A stretch of DNA of 64,000 nt, taken from the NCBI RefSeq assembly GCF_001637325.1, contig NZ_LRXL01000037.1, forward strand, positions 558,001-622,000, read 5' to 3'. Below the pieces are notes generated by a model. The model was not told the origin of the DNA. It did not search any database and saw only the letters and a list, made by a program, of their open reading frames with translations. This document shows, piece after piece, positions 8,787 to 17,344 of this stretch. The position numbers and the translations under genes are program-made. This DNA comes from Cochleicola gelatinilyticus. Its GTDB lineage: Bacteria > Bacteroidota > Bacteroidia > Flavobacteriales > Flavobacteriaceae. Positions within the stretch are counted from its first letter, which is position 1. Each line of letters opens with the position of its first letter.

Positions 8787-10181
8787 TTAATTTGAACCTA
8801 CCATATCCTCTGGTTTTACCCATTCATCAAATTCAGCTTCAGTAAGATATCCTAAATTTACAGCCTCTTCTTTTAGTGTAGTTCCGTTTTTATGCGCCGT
8901 ATTAGCAATTTCGGCTGCTTTATAATATCCAATTTTAGTGTTCAATGCAGTAACAAGCATTAATGAATTGTTTAATTGCCGCTTAATCACTTCAGTATTA
9001 GCCTCAATTCCCTTTGCACAATGCTCTTCAAAAGAACTGCAAGCATCTCCGATGAGTTGTGCAGATTGCAGAAAATTAGACGCCATTACGGGTTTAAAAA
9101 CATTTAATTCATACTGTCCTTGCATTCCTCCAACAGCAATCGCCATATCATTCCCAATTACTTGAGCACAAACCATGGTTAAAGCTTCACATTGTGTAGG
9201 ATTTACTTTTCCAGGCATTATAGAAGAACCAGGCTCGTTTGCGGGAATTGTAATTTCACCAATTCCACTTCTTGGACCACTCGCAAGCATGCGTATATCA
9301 TTCGCAATTTTATTTAGAGAAACTGCTAACTGTTTTAGCGCACCATGTGACTCTACAATGGCATCGTGAGCTGCAAGCGCTTCAAATTTATTTTTAGCAG
9401 TTATAAAAGGAAGGTCTGTAAATTCTGAAATGTATTCAGCCACTTTAACATCATATCCCTTTGGGGTATTAATCCCAGTTCCAACCGCGGTACCGCCCAA
9501 AGCCAACTCAGCTAAATGAGGAAGTGTATTTTGTAAGGCTGCAAGACCATGTTCTAATTGAGAAACATAACCACTAAACTCTTGTCCTAAGGTTAGAGGA
9601 GTAGCATCCATTAAATGTGTTCGCCCAATTTTAACTACATTTTTAAATTGATCTGATTTTTCTTTTAATGTTTTATGTAAGGCAGTCACTCCAGGTATGG
9701 TAACCTCTACAAGTTTTTTGTAAGCAGCGATGTGCATTCCAGTAGGAAAAGTATCGTTTGAGGATTGAGATTTATTTACATCATCGTTTGGTTGCAATGT
9801 TTTCTCTCCTTCCCCGATAGTATGTCCAGCAAGTTGGTGTGCGCGATTGGCAACTACTTCATTAACATTCATATTACTTTGAGTTCCACTTCCAGTTTGC
9901 CAAATAACTAATGGAAATTGATTGTCATGCATCCCTGTGAGTATTTCATCACAAACAGCAGCAATAAGATCTCTTTTCTCTTCGGAAAGAACCCCTAATT
10001 CACAATTCGTGTAAGCGGCTGCTTTTTTTAAATAAGCAAATCCATAAACGATTTCCAATGGCATAGAGCCTGGAACGCCAATTTTAAAATTGTTGCGGGA
10101 ACGTTCTGTTTGCGCTCCCCATAATTTGTCTGAAGGAACTTTAACTGCTCCCATTGTGTCTTTTTCTATTCTATATGCCAT
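8787..10181 (-). CDS. fumC: Class II fumarate hydratase
   Basis: The 464-aa protein is full length for FumC. It carries the fumarase/aspartase signature [11 protein letters not shown] (residues 318-328) on the flexible loop with the catalytic serine, [14 protein letters not shown] in the substrate site and [10 protein letters not shown]. The iron-sulfur-free, oxygen-stable enzyme interconverts fumarate and L-malate in the TCA cycle as a cytoplasmic homotetramer. Argininosuccinate lyase and aspartase share the fold, but [13 protein letters not shown] and overall similarity favour fumarase. The gene is monocistronic, with a strong promoter (10200-10229) and a terminator (8715-8749). Confidence 0.96.
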   Translation of the reverse strand: MAYRIEKDTMGAVKVPSDKLWGAQTERSRNNFKIGVPGSMPLEIVYGFAYLKKAAAYTNCELGVLSEEKRDLIAAVCDEILTGMHDNQFPLVIWQTGSGTQSNMNVNEVVANRAHQLAGHTIGEGEKTLQPNDDVNKSQSSNDTFPTGMHIAAYKKLVEVTIPGVTALHKTLKEKSDQFKNVVKIGRTHLMDATPLTLGQEFSGYVSQLEHGLAALQNTLPHLAELALGGTAVGTGINTPKGYDVKVAEYISEFTDLPFITAKNKFEALAAHDAIVESHGALKQLAVSLNKIANDIRMLASGPRSGIGEITIPANEPGSSIMPGKVNPTQCEALTMVCAQVIGNDMAIAVGGMQGQYELNVFKPVMASNFLQSAQLIGDACSSFEEHCAKGIEANTEVIKRQLNNSLMLVTALNTKIGYYKAAEIANTAHKNGTTLKEEAVNLGYLTEAEFDEWVKPEDMVGSN

Positions 10182-10199
10182 GATGAAATATGTATACTA

Positions 10200-10229
10200 C
10201 AAAGGTACAAAATTGGAAACCCTTCTCAA
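10200..10229 (-). promoter_or_regulatory. fumC: Promoter of fumC (-33 TTG, 19 bp, -7 TACCTTTG)
   Basis: On the minus strand TTG (10229-10227) is followed after 19 bp by TACCTTTG (10207-10200), an excellent match to the Bacteroidota TTG-N19-TAnnTTTG promoter. It lies about 19 bp before the fumC ATG at 10181. Confidence 0.75.
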
Positions 10230-10270
10230 GAAAACAATGTTTATTTCCTGTGGATAAATTGAAATTTTTA

Positions 10271-10302
10271 TTGTTTTTTCTGAAAAAATCCTACTATCTT
10301 TG
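10271..10302 (+). promoter_or_regulatory. Promoter of the 56-aa membrane microprotein (-33 TTG, -7 TATCTTTG)
   Basis: TTG at 10271 and TATCTTTG at 10295-10302, 21 bp apart, match the Bacteroidota promoter pattern. The element ends 26 bp before the ATG at 10329, which supports the short ORF being expressed. Confidence 0.65.
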
Positions 10303-10328
10303 ACACATCATTTAAAGACGCTTTACTT

Positions 10329-10499
10329 ATGTTCGATTTTGACCAATATTTAGGATTTTTAGCTTTTTTAACCATTTTAACCATCGGTTTCTGGTTAATG
10401 ATATTTTTGGTATCTATTATTCCTTATTGGATAGGTGGTGCATTATATGAAAATTGGAAGTTAAAGCGAGAAGCTAAGAAAAATGAAAAGAACGCCTAA
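10329..10499 (+). CDS. 56-aa single-pass membrane microprotein
   Basis: A short ORF encodes MFDFDQYLGF, then one strongly hydrophobic segment (about residues 8-38, broken by Pro33), then a charged basic tail (KLKREAKKNEKNA). The sequence predicts a single membrane helix with a positive, probably cytoplasmic, C-terminus. A well-formed promoter lies upstream (10271-10302) and a strong terminator begins 37 bp after the stop, so this looks like a complete monocistronic transcription unit. It sits alone between fumC and a convergent surface-protein gene. I do not recognise the family and assign no function. Confidence 0.65.
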   Translation: MFDFDQYLGFLAFLTILTIGFWLMIFLVSIIPYWIGGALYENWKLKREAKKNEKNA

Positions 10500-10534
10500 A
10501 CCAAGGTGTAATCTATTATTTGTATATAAAAAAT

Positions 10535-10567
10535 TAAAAAGGAAACTCGATCGAGCTTCCTTTTTTT
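10535..10567. terminator. Bidirectional hairpin terminator
   Basis: AAAAAGGAA and TTCCTTTTT flank a perfect CTCGATCGAG palindrome, with one A/C mismatch in the stem. T-runs on both strands suit the convergent genes ending at 10499 (+) and 10583 (-). Confidence 0.82.
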
Positions 10568-10582
10568 AATTGTATAGGTTTT

Positions 10583-11311
10583 CTATTTAATATAAATCTG
10601 ACTAGTTAAGGTCGCACGTCCCCAGTTGTAATTCGGCCCTGTATTGTCCCACATGCTAAAGCGGTATTCATACGGATCATTACCCGATTCAACGTATTGC
10701 TCAATATAACCCTGTATTTCATAATTAAAAATTCGTTCTTCAGATGATGGAGCGAAAGTTTCAATATAAATATTGGAAATTGTATTCATATTGCTAATAT
10801 TATTGTTTGAACCAGTTTCCTCTGAAACAAGAGTAACTTTTCTAGAACCTTCTTCCATTTCAACACCTTGCTTAATAAACCGTATTCCTACATATGTGGA
10901 AGGTGGATAGTTTTGAAGTGCCGTGCCCACAGGTACAGAATAATTAATAATTACCTTGGCTTCAACAAATGGGGGTATTACAACAATACTACTTAAGCCT
11001 AAATTTAAATTATCTACGGTTTCGTTTCCATTTAAAGTAAGTTCTACTGGATATTCAGCTATATCACCAATTACATCATATAAAAGGTAAGATTTAAATT
11101 TTGATACGAAACCGTCACTGTCTGTAGTAAGTAAGAAATTTCCTGATTTTGTAGGTAAGTCCTGTACTCGCATGGTACCATTTACATCTAATGTGGCTTT
11201 TGGCTCAAGAGTATTTATACCAACTTGAGCAAACGTAGATGCCGTGGACAGTACTAAAATTAGGGTATTTAAACCTATATTCTTACTAGCGGGGATAGTA
11301 AATTTAATCAT
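10583..11311 (-). CDS. Secreted surface protein with VGINT/ATLDVNG head
   Basis: The 242-aa protein has a signal sequence (hydrophobic LNTLILVLSTASTFAQ). The block QVGINTLEPKATLDVNG follows at about residues 29-45; it is very common at the N-terminus of flavobacterial surface or tail-fibre-like proteins. The remainder is beta-rich, with no cysteines or catalytic motifs that I can see, and ends YNWGRATLTSQIYIK. No type IX sorting domain is apparent. It lies 94 bp after the upstream outer-membrane receptor gene in the same direction. Its function is not known. Confidence 0.72.
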   Translation of the reverse strand: MIKFTIPASKNIGLNTLILVLSTASTFAQVGINTLEPKATLDVNGTMRVQDLPTKSGNFLLTTDSDGFVSKFKSYLLYDVIGDIAEYPVELTLNGNETVDNLNLGLSSIVVIPPFVEAKVIINYSVPVGTALQNYPPSTYVGIRFIKQGVEMEEGSRKVTLVSEETGSNNNISNMNTISNIYIETFAPSSEERIFNYEIQGYIEQYVESGNDPYEYRFSMWDNTGPNYNWGRATLTSQIYIK

Positions 11312-11405
11312 CGGGGACGAATTTGCTAAATTTTTATAGTTGGCTAAACTAATAAAAATGAGGCAACTAGAAACAAATTCCTAAAAAAAATATTTTCAGT
11401 TTATT

Positions 11406-13913
11406 TTACCCCTCAAAATCTCCATCATCATCATTGCTATTTTGAGGATTACGCTGTCTTTGTTTTTTCTGATTAAAACGGTAGGTAAACGAAAGGTTAA
11501 TTTGTCGTTGTCTCCACTGAAATTCACTATCACTCGTAAACGTATTTGTTTCAGTAAACGTACGTCTCTTTCTACTGTTTAAAAGATCGCTTACATTTAA
11601 GCCCAGCGTACCATTGTCGTTCATGATATCTTTACTAAAAGCTAAATTGACAGAAAGAATGCCTTCAGATTCAGATTGTGCTGTATTACTTGGTCCACGG
11701 TAGAAGGCTGTGGTTTGCCAATCTATTTTTGAAGGAAGCGTAACCTTGGCACTTCCTCGTGCAAACCAACTTGAATTTTCGGTTCCGTAATCAACACCAT
11801 TAAAAGAACCTTCAGACTTAAAATTAAAATAATTAAAACTTCCGTTGAGGCGCAACCATTTTGCAGGATTGTACAAGATACCTGCTTCCACTCCGTAACG
11901 ATCGTTTGTAGATAGGTTAAAAGGAATGGTACGAATAATTGGAACACCATTCGGAGTTACATTTCCAGTATCTTCTTGAACTCGTTCGAAAGAGTCGGTT
12001 TCATGTTGGTAATATATAGAACCCGTCAATGTAAGATTCGAAGACCATCTCTTAAGGTATCCAATATCGAAAGCATTAGAATAAGCAGGATCTAAGTTAG
12101 GGTTACCCTGAAAAATATTTGTTTCACTCGATCGAGATGGAAATGGGTTGATAAAAAATCCACGTGGACGGTTTATTCTACGGTTATATCCTAGGGTGAT
12201 ATTTTCGTTTTCTTTTAATTCAAACGTTAAATTTATTGTTGGGAACAATCCAAGATAATTTTTATCGAAGTTTAGGGCAACATCATCGGTTTCTGTAATA
12301 ACTAGATCATCAGCCTCTACATTTCCTTTTAATTGTGTGTTTTCAAGTCGTAGTCCTAATAAAAAAGAGAATTTCCCAAATTTATTTCCATACTGTGAAT
12401 ACAGAGCATTTACATTTTCTTGGTAAGTAAATTTATTGCTTAAACTGTCATTTCGCATAAAATTTCCAGAAACTCCGTTTTCTTCTAAAAGTTCATAATC
12501 TACAATCGATTTTTCAAAATTACCTCGATATCCTGCTTCAAACTGAGCATTTTCACCAATGGGGCGAACATAATCAATTTGTGCTAAATATTCATTTTGC
12601 TCTTCTTTGGTAGTAATATCTTCTGCAGGAAATATTTCATTATTTGGAAAAATATTACGCTCATCAATATAAGAGCGCTGGGTTTCATTATCATTTTCAT
12701 ACTGAAGATCTGCAGTTAATTTATGCCCTTCATCATTAAAATTGTTGGCATAGTTTAAAGAAAATTGATAGCTGGTATCTTCTTCCGTTTCAGTTTCTGT
12801 GCGTATTCTGTTAAAAGTAAGGAAGTCTAAATTGTCTAGTTCTTTCGAATCGTTAACTGTAACGTCTTCATCATCTCCAAGTCTAAAGAAAACACTTCCG
12901 GTGATTGATGAATTTTCAGTTAAAAAATATTCCAATCCAAGGTTTGTATTAAATCCTTGTCGTTCCCTATCGTATTCGCGGTCTTCAATAATTCTTCTAA
13001 CTGTTGGAGCAATTACTGTTTGTTCCCCAGTAATAGGGTCTGTAACAATTCTATCTTTGTAAGTATTATCAAAAAAAGCATTTCCAGGAGCATTGCTATA
13101 GCGAAAACCAGTGGTATTAAAAAGATTGAACTTGTCTGTTCGAAGGTTTACGTTTGCTGAAATATTACTGTTTAATGGCGCTCCAATTGTTGTTTGTACC
13201 GACCCGTTTAAGCCAAGGGTTTTCTCTTTCCGAAGTATAATATTTAAAATACCAGCAGTTCCTTCAGCGTCATATCTAGCAGAAGGAGAGGTGATTACCT
13301 CTACACGTTCGATAGCGTCTGCAGGTAATTGTCGAAGTGCATCTGTAGAGCCAAAACCAGCGATGGCAGATGGCTTTCCATTAATTAAAATTCGCACATT
13401 TTCATTACCACGTAAACTAATTGCTCCTTCAACATCTACCGTTACAGAGGGGACGTTATTTAAAGCATCACTTACAGTCGCTCCAGCGGTAGTAAGGTCT
13501 TTACCAATGTTGTAAATCTTTTTATCAAGACGAATTTGTACTTCGGTCGTTTCGGCACGTACTACAACTTCATCCAGACTAGCTGCATCTAGTGCTAAAG
13601 AAACGGCGGGCAGAGTTATATTTTTTGTAAGACGCTGCTGGGTTAGATTTTTTGTTTGATAAGAAATAAAGTCAAACTGAATTCTATATAAACCTTTTGG
13701 AACTTCAATGGAGTAGTTTCCATCACCATCTGAAATACCACCAGTAACTAATTCGTTTTGAGGATTAAAAAATGATACAGTAGCATACTCTAAAGGATAA
13801 TTAGTACCCTCTTCTAGGATTTCTCCTTTTACGGTTATAGTTTCGTTTTCAGTTCTTTGGGCTAATGTGGTCATAGAGACCATAAATAGTAGAAAAAGGG
13901 AGGTAAGTCGCAT
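11406..13913 (-). CDS. Outer-membrane beta-barrel receptor with carboxypeptidase-regulatory and plug domains
   Basis: The 835-aa protein has a signal peptide (MRLTSLFLLFMVSMTTLAQ) and a carboxypeptidase-regulatory-like domain (about 24-110: VKGEILEEGTNYPLEYATV). A plug domain follows (about 120-230: VSDALNNVPSVTVDVEGAISLRG begins it; LPADAIERVEVITSPSARYDAEGTAGILNI closes it), then a long barrel of the outer-membrane beta-barrel family 3 type. It ends in a Gln/Asn/Asp-rich tail (NSNDDDGDFEG). TonB-linked receptors import siderophores, vitamins or oligomers. The substrate is unknown, since no SusD partner or other clue lies beside it. Confidence 0.88.
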   Translation of the reverse strand: MRLTSLFLLFMVSMTTLAQRTENETITVKGEILEEGTNYPLEYATVSFFNPQNELVTGGISDGDGNYSIEVPKGLYRIQFDFISYQTKNLTQQRLTKNITLPAVSLALDAASLDEVVVRAETTEVQIRLDKKIYNIGKDLTTAGATVSDALNNVPSVTVDVEGAISLRGNENVRILINGKPSAIAGFGSTDALRQLPADAIERVEVITSPSARYDAEGTAGILNIILRKEKTLGLNGSVQTTIGAPLNSNISANVNLRTDKFNLFNTTGFRYSNAPGNAFFDNTYKDRIVTDPITGEQTVIAPTVRRIIEDREYDRERQGFNTNLGLEYFLTENSSITGSVFFRLGDDEDVTVNDSKELDNLDFLTFNRIRTETETEEDTSYQFSLNYANNFNDEGHKLTADLQYENDNETQRSYIDERNIFPNNEIFPAEDITTKEEQNEYLAQIDYVRPIGENAQFEAGYRGNFEKSIVDYELLEENGVSGNFMRNDSLSNKFTYQENVNALYSQYGNKFGKFSFLLGLRLENTQLKGNVEADDLVITETDDVALNFDKNYLGLFPTINLTFELKENENITLGYNRRINRPRGFFINPFPSRSSETNIFQGNPNLDPAYSNAFDIGYLKRWSSNLTLTGSIYYQHETDSFERVQEDTGNVTPNGVPIIRTIPFNLSTNDRYGVEAGILYNPAKWLRLNGSFNYFNFKSEGSFNGVDYGTENSSWFARGSAKVTLPSKIDWQTTAFYRGPSNTAQSESEGILSVNLAFSKDIMNDNGTLGLNVSDLLNSRKRRTFTETNTFTSDSEFQWRQRQINLSFTYRFNQKKQRQRNPQNSNDDDGDFEG

Positions 13914-14000
13914 ATATTGGTTTTAGAACATATGACTGCGAAATTACCATTGGGTTTAGTCTGTTTATGCTAAAATTCTGTTAAATGAAAAACCCAATTA

Positions 14001-14342
14001 TTAAAGGATATCTAGCACTTTTTCAGGAGGACGTCCAATAACGGCTTTCGTGCCTTTTATAACAATCGGACGTTCAATAAGTTTTGGGTTTTCGAGCATG
14101 ATCTCAATTAATTCGTCATCGCTAAACGATTTACCTTTAAATTCTTCTTTCCAGATAGCCTCTCCTTTTCGAACCAACTCGATGGGTGTCATGTCTAAAA
14201 GTTCCAAGATATTTTTTAATTCTGTTTTTGAAGGTGTTGTTTCTAAGTACTTTACAATTTCGATGGTTTCCCCTTTTTCTTCCAATAATTGAAGCGTTTG
14301 TCTTGATTTGCTGCAACGAGGATTATGATATATTGTAATCAT
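14001..14342 (-). CDS. arsC: ArsC/Spx-family thioredoxin-fold protein, probable glutaredoxin-dependent arsenate reductase
   Basis: The 113-aa protein starts ITIYHNPRCSKSRQTLQLL. Cys10 followed by Ser-Lys-Ser-Arg is the active-site loop of plasmid R773-type ArsC, which reduces arsenate to arsenite using glutathione/glutaredoxin. The C-terminal RPIVIKGTKAVIGRPPEKVLDIL is the family hallmark (the conserved Arg/Pro segment). Length is slightly below E. coli ArsC (141 aa), as for YfgD-like chromosomal versions. No arsenite pump or ArsR is adjacent, so a housekeeping redox role is possible. It sits 32 bp after the unknown gene at 14375. Confidence 0.85.
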   Translation of the reverse strand: MITIYHNPRCSKSRQTLQLLEEKGETIEIVKYLETTPSKTELKNILELLDMTPIELVRKGEAIWKEEFKGKSFSDDELIEIMLENPKLIERPIVIKGTKAVIGRPPEKVLDIL

Positions 14343-14374
14343 GTTTGTAATTTTTAAAATAATGTATTTAAAAT

Positions 14375-14851
14375 TTAATTTCTTAATTCTTCAATTTCTA
14401 TGGTATAATCGTACTGAAGATCTTCATGCAGTTTTTCAATTTTCTTATCAATAAAATCTAGTTGTCGATCGTAGAGGTTTTTCAGGGTTGTATTTCGTTG
14501 TATAGAAGGTTTAAAACTTTTTAACTGCTCACAGAAATAGAGAAGGAGTTCTACTTCGGTTTCCTTTTTTTGTGAATACCGAATGTATTTTTTGGTTTCC
14601 CGAAGCACTTTTCGAACACTTTTCTTAATATAGTAAAAGTTTGTGTGGGTAATATTCTGAAAGTGTGTATCTATTTCATTTTTAACACTTTGAATATATG
14701 TTTCTTCATCTGAAGCTTCAAACAAAAGATAGGTGAGTAATTCTTTGTTTTCTTTTTTAAATTTAGATAGACGCAAACATAATTGCTGGACTTCTTCCGT
14801 AGAACGAAACTTTAGTTCTTTTTTTATTTCGGTTACGGTAGCTGTTTTCAA
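14375..14851 (-). CDS. Conserved helical protein of unknown function
   Basis: This 158-aa cytoplasmic protein has no signal peptide or membrane segment. It is rich in Lys, Glu and Leu and appears almost entirely alpha-helical. Motif-like patches are ELKFRSTEEVQQLCLRLSKF near the N-terminus, SVRKVLRETKKYIRYSQKKETEVELLLYFC in the middle and a coiled C-terminus (DKKIEKLHEDLQYDYTIEIEEL). I recognise no catalytic motif. It precedes arsC by 32 bp in the same direction, which suggests co-transcription but not a shared function. Confidence 0.7.
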   Translation of the reverse strand: MKTATVTEIKKELKFRSTEEVQQLCLRLSKFKKENKELLTYLLFEASDEETYIQSVKNEIDTHFQNITHTNFYYIKKSVRKVLRETKKYIRYSQKKETEVELLLYFCEQLKSFKPSIQRNTTLKNLYDRQLDFIDKKIEKLHEDLQYDYTIEIEELRN

Positions 14852-14927
14852 TAGAAATTATTTGAAATTTAAATGTACAAAAAGGACTTGAATTTATGGT
14901 AAATACAGAATTCTTTTCAGTGAAAAA

Positions 14928-16061
14928 TTAGTGGTATTGTTCCCACCAATTAGAAGTAGGTGATGCTTCTCCAAGAATGACAGGTTCTCCAATAATAGGA
15001 GTTGTAATTTTAATATTTGCTTGAGAAGCTGCTTTATACACTCGATCGGCAGGATCGGTCCATGAATGAAGCGCAAGTTTAAAAGCACCCCAGTGAATAG
15101 GGAGCATTAATGTTGCTTGTACATCGATTGTTGCTTGAACGGTCTCTTCTGGCATCATGTGGATTAAAGGCCACTGCGTATCGTATTGTCCACATTCCAT
15201 TAGTGCAATATCGAAAGGCCCATATTTTTCTCCAATGTCTTTAAAATGGGTATCGTATCCAGAATCTCCACTGCAAAATATGTTGCTGCCATTTCCTTTA
15301 ATGACCCACGAACTCCATTGTGTCCGCATACGATCAAGAATTCCCCTTCCCGAAAAATGTCTGGCGGGTGTTGCAACGAGGTTAATACCATCAAAGCTGG
15401 CGCTTTCCCACCAGTCTAATTCGGTGATCTTTTCGGGCGCTACTCCCCATGATTTTAAATGGGCACCCACTCCTAGGGGAACGTAGAATCGTGCTGTCTT
15501 GTCTTTCAATTTTTTAATACTTCCGTAATCCAAATGGTCGTAATGATCGTGTGAAATAAGTATGGCATCCAATTGAGGAATTGCTTCAATAGCTAGTGGT
15601 AATGTGTCGTTGAAGCGTTTGCTACCCAGCCAGGGATGTGGAGCTGGAACATCGCCAAGCATAGGGTCTAAGAATATTTTTTTACCATCAATCTCTATAA
15701 GTAGCGCAGAATGGCCGAACCAAGTAATTTTTGTAATAGTGTCTGCTGTTGCTTGTATTTCTTCTGAAGTAATCTTGTTTACAGGAATAGATTTATCGGG
15801 GATTTTATTGCCTTTTGTAAAATATTCTTTTAAGGTTTTAGTATAGTTCATGTCTCCCTCAACACTAGTTTCCGAAAGGTTTTTAAACTTTCCGTCTAAT
15901 TGGTTTTTAGACCTATTGATCCGCTCGAGATCGTCTCCTTTGGGGGCAGCCCCGAATTGAGGAGAAAAGTATAAGAAAAGAAACGTTACAAATAGTAATA
16001 TTCCGATAATAGAGGAAATAATTCCGAGGATCATTTTAAAGATTCTAAAGAGTTTGTACAT
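14928..16061 (-). CDS. Membrane-anchored metallo-beta-lactamase-fold hydrolase
   Basis: The 377-aa protein has an N-terminal membrane helix (about residues 9-32). The domain starts KITWFGHSALLIEIDGKKIFLDPM and carries the metal motif HDHYDH (His171, His173, Asp175, His176). Later ligands are in TPARHFSGRG, FCSGDSGYDTHF and MLPIHWGAF. This arrangement matches the UlaG/NAPE-PLD-like branch, whose members cut phosphodiester or lactone bonds. NAPE-PLD-like enzymes act on N-acyl-phosphatidylethanolamines, and the anchor would suit a lipid substrate, but that is inference. It lies 35 bp after the first miaE. Confidence 0.85.
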   Translation of the reverse strand: MYKLFRIFKMILGIISSIIGILLFVTFLFLYFSPQFGAAPKGDDLERINRSKNQLDGKFKNLSETSVEGDMNYTKTLKEYFTKGNKIPDKSIPVNKITSEEIQATADTITKITWFGHSALLIEIDGKKIFLDPMLGDVPAPHPWLGSKRFNDTLPLAIEAIPQLDAILISHDHYDHLDYGSIKKLKDKTARFYVPLGVGAHLKSWGVAPEKITELDWWESASFDGINLVATPARHFSGRGILDRMRTQWSSWVIKGNGSNIFCSGDSGYDTHFKDIGEKYGPFDIALMECGQYDTQWPLIHMMPEETVQATIDVQATLMLPIHWGAFKLALHSWTDPADRVYKAASQANIKITTPIIGEPVILGEASPTSNWWEQYH

Positions 16062-16096
16062 GTGTTTTAAAGTTCATGGCTTAGACCAAACCTTTA

Positions 16097-16678
16097 TTAC
16101 CCGTGAATTGTTTCAGATTTACCGTACCTAGTAATTACTTCTGCTTCAAATTCGATGAGCTCTTTCCAACGTTTTTCTACATCGAGTCCCTTTCCGTATT
16201 GTCGGGCAAATCCCAAAAATGTCGTGTAATGCCCGGCTTCACTAATCATTAATTCTCTGTAAAACGCTGCAAGTTCAACATCTTTAATACGCTCAGAAAG
16301 CAATTTAAAACGTTCGCAACTTCTCGCTTCTATCATGGCAGAAAACAGCAATCTATCTACCATACTTTGCTGTCTGCTCCCTCCTTTATTCATAAATTTA
16401 TAAAGTTCATTTACGTAACTATCTTTTCGTTCCCGACCGAGTGTAAAGCCTCTCTTTTTAATGATCTCATGGACCATTTCGAAGTGTTCTAATTCTTCTT
16501 TTGCTAATTTTAATAGATCTGTAACAAGTTCTTCGTGTTCAGAATTAAGGGTTATAATTGTAATGGCATTGGTAGCAGCTTTTTGTTCGCACCACGCATG
16601 ATCGGTAAGAATTTCCTCTATATTGTTTTCTACGAGAGCAGCCCATCTCGGGTCTGTAGCTAATTTTAAACGCAGCAT
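16097..16678 (-). CDS. miaE: tRNA-(ms2io6A)-hydroxylase, copy 1
   Basis: The 193-aa ferritin-like di-iron protein has all predicted ligands: Glu31 (WCEQKAA), Glu62 with His65 (EELEHF), Glu117 (EARSCERF), and Glu147 with His150 (SEAGHY). MiaE hydroxylates the isopentenyl group of ms2i6A at position 37 of tRNAs reading UNN codons, using O2. It ends with SETIHG, shared with a second intact copy at 46015; the two proteins are alignable end to end. It lies immediately before the metallo-hydrolase gene, in the same direction. Confidence 0.9.
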   Translation of the reverse strand: MLRLKLATDPRWAALVENNIEEILTDHAWCEQKAATNAITIITLNSEHEELVTDLLKLAKEELEHFEMVHEIIKKRGFTLGRERKDSYVNELYKFMNKGGSRQQSMVDRLLFSAMIEARSCERFKLLSERIKDVELAAFYRELMISEAGHYTTFLGFARQYGKGLDVEKRWKELIEFEAEVITRYGKSETIHG

Positions 16679-16929
16679 TGATTTTTTTGTGTGAATATAG
16701 GGAAAGTTCTTGTCTTGCCATTTATAAGGTTTAAGATTTATAAAAACAGGTATTAAATAATTTAATTTAATGTACTTTTTAATTAGGCTATTCTTTCTGT
16801 AAGAAAAATGCTGTTAATATAAACGAACACTCAATTCCAACTTGTATTACTGAATAATTCCAACTTTTTTTTCTATTTTAGGACCAACCTAAAACTTAAT
16901 TTAATTAATAATAATTTAAAAAAAGAAAC

Positions 16930-17262
16930 ATGAGCGAAACTGAAAATAAATTAGCCGAATTAAAAGCTACCGCAGAAAGTCAGTTAAAAGAGTGTGGAGT
17001 AAGTAAAGTCGATAACGATAGACTCGATGAACTTGTAGGTCGAATGCGAACTATGGTAAACAATAGAGATGCAGTATTGGTGTCTACAGGAGATGAAACA
17101 GAATTAGAAACAGTTCGTAGAAATTTTGTTGTAAAAAAATTAGGGGTTGATGATAAGGATAAAGGACGTGAAGCTGTTCAGGCAGTTGGAGAAAAAATGT
17201 CTGGAATTCGCATGAAAAGTCGAGCGGCTTTTTATTACTTATTACAAGATCACTTGAAATAA
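16930..17262 (+). CDS. DUF2853 family protein
   Basis: This is a small acidic 110-aa protein, helical throughout, without signal or membrane segment. The block VSTGDETELETVRRNFVVKKLGV and the C-terminal MKSRAAFYYLLQDHL fit the DUF2853 family, which has solved structures but no established function. It stands alone, with an A/T-rich leader containing a TTTTAGG/CCTAAAA hairpin (16874-16892), and is followed by a strong bidirectional terminator shared with convergent prfB. Confidence 0.8.
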   Translation: MSETENKLAELKATAESQLKECGVSKVDNDRLDELVGRMRTMVNNRDAVLVSTGDETELETVRRNFVVKKLGVDDKDKGREAVQAVGEKMSGIRMKSRAAFYYLLQDHLK

Positions 17263-17286
17263 TATATATCGCTAATACAGGCGAAC

Positions 17287-17324
17287 AAAAAAAGGCTGTT
17301 TTCTGTAGAAAACAGCCTTTTTTA
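17287..17324. terminator. Bidirectional hairpin terminator
   Basis: A perfect 13-bp stem (AAAGGCTGTTTTC and GAAAACAGCCTTT) with a four-base loop is flanked by A- and T-runs. It sits between the convergent DUF2853 and prfB genes. Confidence 0.92.
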
Positions 17325-17344
17325 ATTTAATAATCTATATTACT

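Noticed and set aside
12799-13515. Several plus-strand ORFs of 67-134 codons opposite the outer-membrane receptor gene
   Set aside because: They are shadows of a strong minus-strand gene with all domains intact; none has a promoter or recognisable domain.
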